From Diospyros lotus (lineage: Eukaryota > Streptophyta > Magnoliopsida > Ericales > Ebenaceae), in assembly GCF_014633365.1 (NCBI RefSeq), contig NC_068348.1, positions 13,534,311 through 13,598,310 of the forward strand: a stretch of 64,000 bases of DNA, given 5' to 3'. Below are positions 56,813-64,000 of this stretch, piece after piece. The notes beneath the pieces are model-generated. The model had not been told where the DNA came from, made no database searches, and worked only from the letters and a program-made list of their open reading frames with translations. Each line of letters opens with the position of its first letter. Within the stretch, counting starts at the first letter, position 1. Position numbers and translations under genes: made by a program.

Positions 56813-58154
56813 GACCTATAAAACGAGAGCACTGTTAGGACGTGGGTGGGGGTCCCTGCGCAAACCCTTAGATGCTACAGTCAGATCTCGAGAGAAAATG
56901 AGAAATTGTACTTCAATTACTCTAGTGTGCATACCTTGTGATGAATGCATGGTCTCATATTTATAGCGGAGGAGAGAGAAATGACGTGCGAGAATCTGGG
57001 CTAGAATCTCGCGGCCTATTTCGATGATTTCGCGGCCCATCCAAGAGGGAAAATATGAGAGATTGGCCCAAGACCACTCGACCATAACTGAGTGGGGGGC
57101 CACCCGATCATGCCTTCTTTTGCCCTTTTCCTTGGCTCGGTTTTGAGTGGTTCCCATACCTCAACTTCATACCCTATTTTCACATTGATTGAGCTCGAAT
57201 CTCTCAAAAATTAACATAAAAGTTGTAGACAATTCTCTTAGCTTTCCATAGGACTTTGAATTAGCTCAATCGGAGTTCGTATGAGAAAGTTATGGCAAAA
57301 CACCCAAGGCAGTGTCGTACCCACTCAGCATAACTGAGTGGGTCATGAAAAGTGAGGGAAATTTGGTCTCCCCATGACTGAGTGAGGGGCTACTCGGTCA
57401 TGACTGAGTGGGGGGCCACTCGATCATAACCAAGTGGGGGACCACTCGTTTATGCCTTCTTTTTGGCTTTTGTCTTAGGTTTGGATCCATCTTCCTTTAA
57501 TACTTGACTCTAAGCCTTAATAATGCAGGTGCATTAACTTCATGCTCGATTTACACCTTGATTCAGCTCGAATCTCTTAAAACTCAAAACATGAAAGTTG
57601 TATATAATTCTCTTATCTTTCATAGACTTTTAATCACCTCAATTGGAGCTCATATGAGAAAGTTATGCCCGAAAAACCAAAGCAGTGTCGTACCCACTCA
57701 GCATAACCAAGTGGGTCCTCCCCACCTGGTCTCAGCTCGACCTCTTACTCCATCGGCTTGTTTCTTTGATTTCCTACAACCCGTTGGGCCTTTAGGCTTC
57801 GTGTCATGTCTCGCGACTCTTTTAGGTCTTGTGATTCTCCAAGTTTGTAGGGCATTTCAATTGCTCACTACTCTTTTAGCCAGGATCTCCAGGTGAAAGA
57901 GTATCTTGTCCTGTAAACTTTTGAACATTACTTCTCTTTTAGGTGCTTCATCTTCTACACATCCTCTCTAGCTTGTTTGCACACCATGCTTTTAAATTTC
58001 TAGGCTCTAGTGATTTTCAATTCCTTTGCAGAAGTATGAGGTAGATATACTAGTAAGTTCGCTTTCCATAGATGTCGAACTATGCACCGAACAATGAGTT
58101 TGATTCTGCTCCCAGTTATGGAGTTTTGCGTAGGATAATAGGTTTGCACTTTCT

Positions 58155-59010
58155 TTTCCCTTGTTGTCTGGCAGTGAGCAAGACAATAAGCTTGAGTTCA
58201 TTTTTCCCTCGTTGTCGGGCTGTGAGCAGAGCAATAAGCTTGAATGTACTTTTACCTCATTGCCAGGCTGTGAGTGGGGCAATGGGCTTGATTGTACTTT
58301 TACCTCATTGCCGAGCCGTGAGTGGGGTAATGGGCTTGCATGTACTTTTACCTCGCTGTCGGGCTATAAGCGGGACAATGGGGTTGAATGTACTTTTACC
58401 TCATTACCGGGCCATAAGCGAGGCAATGGGTTTGAATGTACTTTTACTTCGTTGTCAGGCTATAAGCGGGACAACGGGCTTGAATGTACTTTTACCTCAT
58501 TGTTGGGTTATAAGAGGGGCAACGGGCTTGAATGTACTTTTACCTCATTGCTAGGCCGTGAGTGAGGCAATGGGTTTTAGTGTACTTTTACCTCGTTGTC
58601 GGGCTATAAGCGAGACAACGGGCTTGAATGTACTTTTACCTTATTGCCGGGCCGTGAGCAAGGCAATGGGTTTGAATGTACTTTTACCTCGTTGCCGGGC
58701 TATAAGTGGGACAACGGGCTTGAATGTACTTTTACCTCATTGCCAGGCCGTGAGCGGGGCAATGGGTTTGAATGTACTTTTACCTCGTTGCCGGGCTATA
58801 AGCAGGACAACGGGCTTGAATGTACTTTTACCTCATTGCCGGGCCGTGGGCGGGGCAATGGGTTTGATTGTACTTTTACCTCGTTGCCAAGCTATAAGAG
58901 GGACAACGGGCTTGAGTTTATTTTTTCCCTCATCGCCGGGACGTGAGCAGGGCAACAGGTTTAAGTTTATTTTTCCCTCGTTGCTGGACCGTGAGCGAGG
59001 CAACGGGTTT
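58155..59010. repeat. 48-bp tandem repeat, about 18 units, two alternating types
   Basis: Units share TGTACTTTTACCTC and then hold either ATTGCC...GGCAAT or GTTGTC...GACAAC around a 12-base middle. The two types largely alternate, giving a 96-bp higher-order period. Open frames of 116-171 aa here are a consequence of the unit being a multiple of three. Position is the 3' UTR of the Tat-like element, where such elements are known to carry tandem repeats. Confidence 0.92.
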
Positions 59011-59261
59011 GAGTTTGTTTTTATTTCCTATAAGCAAAGGATAGCAAACAAACTTTCACAAAGCAATGTGTAATGAAAACGCTTACATTTTTTGAAATAA
59101 GTGAGTACATCCACTGTTTCATTTTGGGTCTTATTGTTGCCTCTGAGCACGAAATACACAAGTCATGCACAACTTCAAAAGGTTTAGTTTCTCGATCTTT
59201 AACATAGGCTCTCTTCAATGTGTCTAAATTTTGCTCCCAGTTTTCCCTTTGAGGGCATTAA

Positions 59262-61914
59262 TGTAACGCCCCGCTCCCACTTACGGGTGTTACTCGTGAA
59301 CAATTACCCAAATTGTCCACCTTGCTCGGCCTTTGGTGAAGGGTGGACCATGTTTCAAGACGAAACGCCCTAGGTGGAAATTAGGTTCGTCCTTCCCTTC
59401 CCTCAACCCCAGGATTCATAACAGAATTGGGCTTCAACCACACCGCATTCGGTTAGAAGAAAACTCATGAAGATGCCCAACCACCATTTTCCTATTTATA
59501 TTTAATTCTTTTTCATCCAAGAATTTTACAGGGCTCCATAAATCACCATTAAAATCAATCCATTGATTGATTACCAATTTTGGAGGAAAAACTCATCATT
59601 TTCAATTTTCCAAAATTTCGGCATTTTCTCCAAAAATGCCCGAAAAATCCCTTTATTTTGAAAATTCCTTCGAGGCCCAAATCAATTTAGAAATGCCCAA
59701 AAATTCCCGAATTTATGAATTTTTAAAAAAATTTCGACCGGCGGGGCCCCACTGGGTGCTGGCCGCACATGCCGCGCGCGCGGCCGCTTACGCAGCCCTG
59801 CCCGCGCGCAGGGCTACTGCCGACCCTGCTGCTGCAACTGCTACATCTTCACTTTTTCTTTTTTTCTTTTTTTTTTCTTGGGATTTTAAATCCCAAATTT
59901 TCCAGAATTCACTTCCCAAATAAATGTATTAAAAATCTCCACATTTTACCTCCCAAAGCCTCATTTCTCCACAAAAATCATTTGATTTAATTACTTTGGT
60001 GCTTCCCATAACACACCAAAAATAAAGCTTTCACCAAAACTTAGACTTCAACATGCCATAAGCCACAATCTTATTTTCACAATAAGGTTAAACATTCCCA
60101 AAATATATAATACACACATTGACTTAGGCTTTAACAAGCCATTATCAATCAAATAAAATTACATCTCATAAACCAAACACAACAAGGTAGGCTTTCCTAA
60201 ACCATGCAATACACTTGAATCTTCATTTCCATGCTTCCACAAGCCATCTCACTTTGTCTTAACTTTTCCCATGCTTCCACAACCTATATGTGAGGGTAAA
60301 AACCTCATGAGCTATTAAGCTCAATAAGGGTGCAATGCCAAATAAATATGAACATAACAAGATTATATGATATCAAATGCATGCAAGTGTGGCTAGGTTT
60401 CTTTGCCCTCACAACCCTCCAAGGTTAGAGGCATCAACCCACCATTTCAACCATGTTCCCAAACTAACCTATGGCCATAAGTCTCATGAACATAAAAGAA
60501 CATGTCAAATGCAACATATACATTTATGAAACATATTTACACACATTGCAAGGTCACCCTCCCATGGGGCCATCCCTTACCTCATTCTTCTCTTTGAAGC
60601 TTTAAACTCTCACTAGCTTCCTTCCAACACTTCTCCTAAAGAGATCCTTTGAAACAAAATATAAAGAAACTAAGTCCCCCATCAAGACAAATAACAAGAT
60701 CTTACACTACCCAAAAGAAAGAATACTTACCTTCTTGATAATCTTCTTTCCCTTTCTTTCTTTTCTTCTCCTTGGAAGGCTTCTTCCATTCTCTTACTTT
60801 CTTTCTCTTTTTGAAATGGAAAAATTTGAGACAATTGCTCTCTTTCCCTTTATATACTACTCTTGTCTTGAAATCTCAATTTCAAGACTTCATCTTAGCC
60901 CTTTATTTCCATTTGCTTTTTGAGAGAAAATCCCAACCACACAAGAAAACACAATCCATGTGCATTTGTCTTGATTAATCTCATCCATTGGATTTTATTC
61001 GCTTTTCAAGAGAAGATCTCAACCTTCAATTAAAAGCACAATCCAAGTGCTTTTGAAAGCTTTAATCTCAACCACTCATCTCTTAATATTTGACAATCCA
61101 TGCCATTTCTTCTTTTTAAATCCCCACCTTTGAATTCATTCTCTTTTCAAGAATTGATCTCATCCATGGGATTCTTGAATTTTTCATTTATTTCTCATTT
61201 ACTTAAATGAGACTATTTTCAACCATCACATTTGAGAGACATAAAACATTTATTTCCCATTTAATAAATCCCACAATTTTCCATCATTAATGGGAGACTA
61301 ATTTCCCATTTTCCTTTGGATTTATTTAATTCTCCATAATCATACTCTACATTAAATGCTTGAAAGACTAAATAGAATTTCTTTTAGCATTTAATTAAAT
61401 TCCCTCTTTTAACTTGGACCACCTTAAGCCATGTGTCACTCCAAGACACCTACCTTAGCTTCCAAGTTCTAATCTCCCCCATCCATGTGGCATCACCACA
61501 TTTATTTTCCAATATAGGGAAAATTAATTACTTTACCACATAATTCACCATTTTAGGGAAAACATAATTATTTTCTCAAATAATAGAATATCCACCATTT
61601 TCCCAATATTCCATAATTAAATTCCTTTATGGAATTAAATTCCAAAATACCATTTGTGAATTTATTAATCCAATTTATCTCCACATAAATACAAAATTGG
61701 GATTTAATTCACTTACACACCTAATTCCACATAGGAATTATTTCTAATTTACCAAAATACCCTTTTATTGGACTTCACTATCCAATTTACCAAAATACCC
61801 CTCTCATAGGGCACCCTCAATCTCAAAATCTTTGACATTCTCAAGGGCATTTTTTTTTGGAATTTTCTCACTTCCATTCTCATTCTCTTAACACCGGGAT
61901 TACTGGGTGTTACA
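59262..61914 (-). mobile_element. Solo LTR, Tekay-like, nested in Tat-like element
   Basis: TSD ATTAA at 59257-59261 and 61915-61919. Minus sense starts TGTAACACCCAGTAATCC and ends GGGGCGTTACA. It shares landmarks with the LARD-like LTR (AGGTAAGGGATGGCCCCATG, CATTGCACCCTTATTGAG, CTCATGAGGTTTTTACC) but most of the rest differs, so it is a related family. 2653 bp. Confidence 0.88.
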
Positions 61915-61939
61915 ATTAATGGTGGCTAACTGCCTTCTT

Positions 61940-63760
61940 CTAAGGGCATGTCCTTTCATGGCTTGTCTTGATGGAATAGGAGGAGTCCCCTGCCATAGTT
62001 TCACCGCCCGAGATGACATGTATGGGCTTATGAACTGGTTCATTGTCTAGAGGTGGATTGTCTCCATAATCCCTTCCTCTCTCTTGGCATCTCTGATTTG
62101 ATCTCCCCTGCTCTTCCTGTCTATCTTCTCCTCTTCGAGGCTCACTATCTTTGACCTGTACATACCTTCGAAGATGTCCTTCATGAACTAGCATCTCAAT
62201 CTGATCTCTTAACTCTCGGCACTGGTTAGTGCAATGACCATGGGTTCTATGATATCTACAATATTCTTCTCTATTCTTCCCCATGGGATGGTCAACCTTT
62301 TTCGGGAGTCTAATGAGACCTGACCCTTCGATGGTTGCAAGTATGGTGGACCAAGGTTGGAGAAGTTTGGTGTAATGGTGGAACTGGGGCTGAGGTATAT
62401 CTGATCCCCTAACCCGTATGGAGTCCTCTTCAACATCACTTTCCTTCCTTTTTCGCTATTTGCCCTCATTCCCACCTACAACTCTCATAACTTCTGTATG
62501 GAGTACATATTTATTTGCTCTAGTAAACAAATCTGCTAGGGATGTTGGTGGGTCCAAAGATAATGATTCTTATAAGGGAGTTAGTCGTGTTCCGTGTAAC
62601 ATAGCAGACACTGCCATTGTAATTGGTAAATCATGAACTTCGAGGGTGGTGTTCCGAAATCTATCCACATACTGACGTAGAGTTTCTTTGTTCCCCTGTC
62701 GAATACTGAGCAAGTATGTGGCGTCCTTTTTTCTTCTACTATTAATCATAAATGCCTTAACAAATTTTGTTCTAAGCTGACCGAATGAAGAGAGATAAAG
62801 GCCTCAAGTAAACTGTTGAACCATGTCCGAGCATGCCCTGACAGAGTTAAGGAGAAAGCTCAGCACATTATGTCACCATCCCATCCGTGCAATATCATTA
62901 ACGACTCATAGCTTTGAATGTGATCATAGGGATCATCCTTGCCGAAATAGGGGTGATTTAAGGCATCTTGAATTTTTTAGGCAGTGGCTTCTCCAATAAA
63001 TCTATAGTAAACGGACATTTTCTGCGTTGTTACTCCTCCGTGGTTGGGATCATTTTCTTTCATTCAAGTACTTCTTCAACTACCCTTTTCATGTCATCTC
63101 GTATACTTGCTACTGTTTGGTTATCATGTCTTGCTGGTGTGTCGACCCCAGTTTCATGGTATCTCCGTCTTTGGGTGCTTCTAGCCCTGTTTTCCTTTCG
63201 TGGGCTCTCCTTTCTTTGGGGCATGGCGCGATGATTCTTCCTTGGTGGTGGTGATCTATCCTCCTGATGAGGAGTGGATTGGGAATGAGAATCGGGAGTG
63301 GCCTCTTGATAGGAATCAACTCCCACCTCAGGCTGAGGCTCAGGTGGTGGCATAAACTTTTTCAAAGTATCGGGCAACATCCCTCCAGGCATCATACCTT
63401 GGAGTTTACCAGTCATGTCTCAAAGTGCCTGCATGCCCTCAACGTGTTGCTGTCTCAATGCTTCATACTCTTCCCACGGGACCGTACTTGGTGGCTGTTG
63501 TGAGTCCTAGCTTGATCAGTAAGAAGTGGCCCTGAGCCGATGTTAAGTGGAGGTGGGACTGATTGGTTCCCCACTTGCTGGCTCGGGGAAACGGAGTGAT
63601 CACCTCCTTGGGGTTGAGCATTATGAAGGGGTGGAGGTGCTCCTTGTGGGTGAGAATTGGGAATAATGGGAGGCGCTCCCTGCTGTTGAGAGTTCCGTGG
63701 TGGTAGGCGTGTTTCTACGCCTTGAGAGAGAGTTCGTCGGTGTCCATGGGTGTTTGCCAT
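61940..63760 (-). pseudogene. gag: Tat-type gag (broken)
   Basis: From MANTHGHRRTLSQGVET at 63760, a Gln/Pro-rich head (63455-63760) and a basic region with KESPRKENRARSTQRRR (63060-63416). Then worn gag core blocks FGKDDPYDHIQSYES, LHGWDGDIMC, GHARTWFNSL, KETLRQYVDRFRNTTLEVHD, split by shifts and stops (62640-62960), and a knuckle-like end EEYCRYHRTHGHCTNQCREL with LRDQIEMLVHEGHLRRYVQ and PIHVISGGETMAGDSS (61940-62284). This last part is typical of Tat/Ogre-group gags just before protease. No protease active site or pol follows. Confidence 0.8.
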
Positions 63761-63786
63761 TCTTAAGTTGACTTTTTATCTTGCGG

Positions 63787-63805
63787 TTCCCACAGATGGC
63801 GCCAA
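63787..63805 (-). promoter_or_regulatory. Primer binding site of Tat-like element
   Basis: Minus TTGGCGCCATCTGTGGGAA directly after the 5' LTR end, like the TTGGCGCCGTCTGTGGG seen in many plant gypsy elements. The TRIM at 5390-6376 has TTTGGCGCTGTCTGTGGAAA in the same place. Confidence 0.75.
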
Positions 63806-63806
63806 T

Positions 63807-64000
63807 TGTTGTTTCCAAAACACAACAATCTATTTTTTTTTTTTTTTTTACGTGGGAGAATGTAAGGGGCGTCATTGTCCACGGGAGTTTCTAGAGACTT
63901 TTGAGTCTTAAGGGTTCTGAGAGGCAAGTGTCTTGAGAGTCTTATCGCTAAGGTGCGATGAGAGTAAAATCTCGTCTCCAACGTGCACGCGAGCTGAGGT
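63807..64000 (-). repeat. Tat-like 5' LTR (first 194 bp in window)
   Basis: Matches 55902-56098 closely, including the T run and ACGGGAGTTTCTAGAGAC; it ends at the window edge just as the 24-bp minisatellite begins. Confidence 0.85.

Larger units (their letters stand above)
55902..58100 (-). repeat. Tat-like 3' LTR (inner edge uncertain)
   Basis: It holds two minisatellites (24 bp and 35 bp units), a minus-strand TATA box CTATAAATA at 56958-56966, and a two-copy direct repeat (about 57170-57340 and 57545-57715). Only the first 200 bp can be compared with the other LTR, so the boundary with the 3' UTR is a guess. Confidence 0.5.
55902..64000 (-). mobile_element. Tat-like gypsy derivative, gag only (continues past window)
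   Basis: Minus-strand order: 5' LTR (63807 to beyond window), primer site, gag, [solo LTR], 3' UTR with minisatellite, 3' LTR from 55902. The two LTR starts match (TGTTGTTTCC and TGTTGTTGCC, then AAAA.ACAACAATC, a T run and GTGGGAGAATGTAAGG on plus). It is inserted in the Athila 3' LTR; the expected TSD TATGT (55897-55901) cannot be checked on the right. Gag leads directly to 3' UTR with no pol. Confidence 0.75.

Noticed and set aside
56067..56832. Repeat-coded frames (HETSARLG-type) on minus strand
   Set aside because: Translation of the 24-bp and 35-bp minisatellites.
58155..59010. CRISPR-like array
   Set aside because: Contiguous tandem units with no unique spacers, in plant retrotransposon context.
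58072..59073. Frames of 116-171 aa with a 16-residue repeat
   Set aside because: The 48-bp repeat is a multiple of three, so several frames stay open at once; no sign of a real protein.

Overview
This window is plant DNA made almost entirely of nested LTR retrotransposons. The evidence is SIRE-type Ty1/copia with an env-like third ORF, Athila-, Tat- and Tekay-like Ty3/gypsy, and a 5S-bearing TRIM of the Cassandra kind. I see no convincing host gene, tRNA, functional rRNA gene or CRISPR array. A repeat-rich intergenic block of a flowering plant with a large genome fits best; the species cannot be named from this.

Layout. 1-4139: 3' part of a SIRE-like copia element (+) whose env-like gene holds a solo LTR of its own family. 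5390-6376: a 5S-containing TRIM in a head-to-head inverted form with target-site duplication (TSD) ATATC. 7997-19495: an 11.5 kb element with two very similar 2.78 kb LTRs, a perfect tRNA-iMet primer site, a polypurine tract and TSD GAATC, but no recognisable gene (LARD-like). 19501-27409: older LTR fragments, an Athila-like solo LTR, a Tat gag relic and a possible CACTA end. 27410-55901: an Athila-like element (+) with gag and protease but no RT, RNase H or integrase. Its 5' LTR is split by a Tekay-like gag-only element (minus, 28677-47919, TSD CTTCC). That element's gag is split by a SIRE-like element (minus, 32969-45131, TSD GACTT), whose pol is split by a solo LTR (38214-41010, TSD AATAT). 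The Athila 3' region carries another solo LTR (50947-53994, TSD AATAA). Its 3' LTR is cut by a Tat-like element (minus, 55902 to beyond 64000) with gag but no pol, a 3'UTR minisatellite and a nested solo LTR (59262-61914, TSD ATTAA).

How the parts relate. Only the SIRE-like copies carry reverse transcriptase; the other elements would need enzymes in trans. The most unusual signals are: palindromic GTCGAC arrays placed before TATA boxes both in SIRE LTRs and before the env-like ORF (a possible second promoter); the inverted TRIM whose two ends are both U5 ends; an array of about 18 repeats of 48 bp in which each unit can form a stem with compensating base changes; and a conserved GTAAGGG...TAG pair, possibly a leader intron, in four Tekay-like LTRs. 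All coding calls are by eye; identities and domain hits were not computed.
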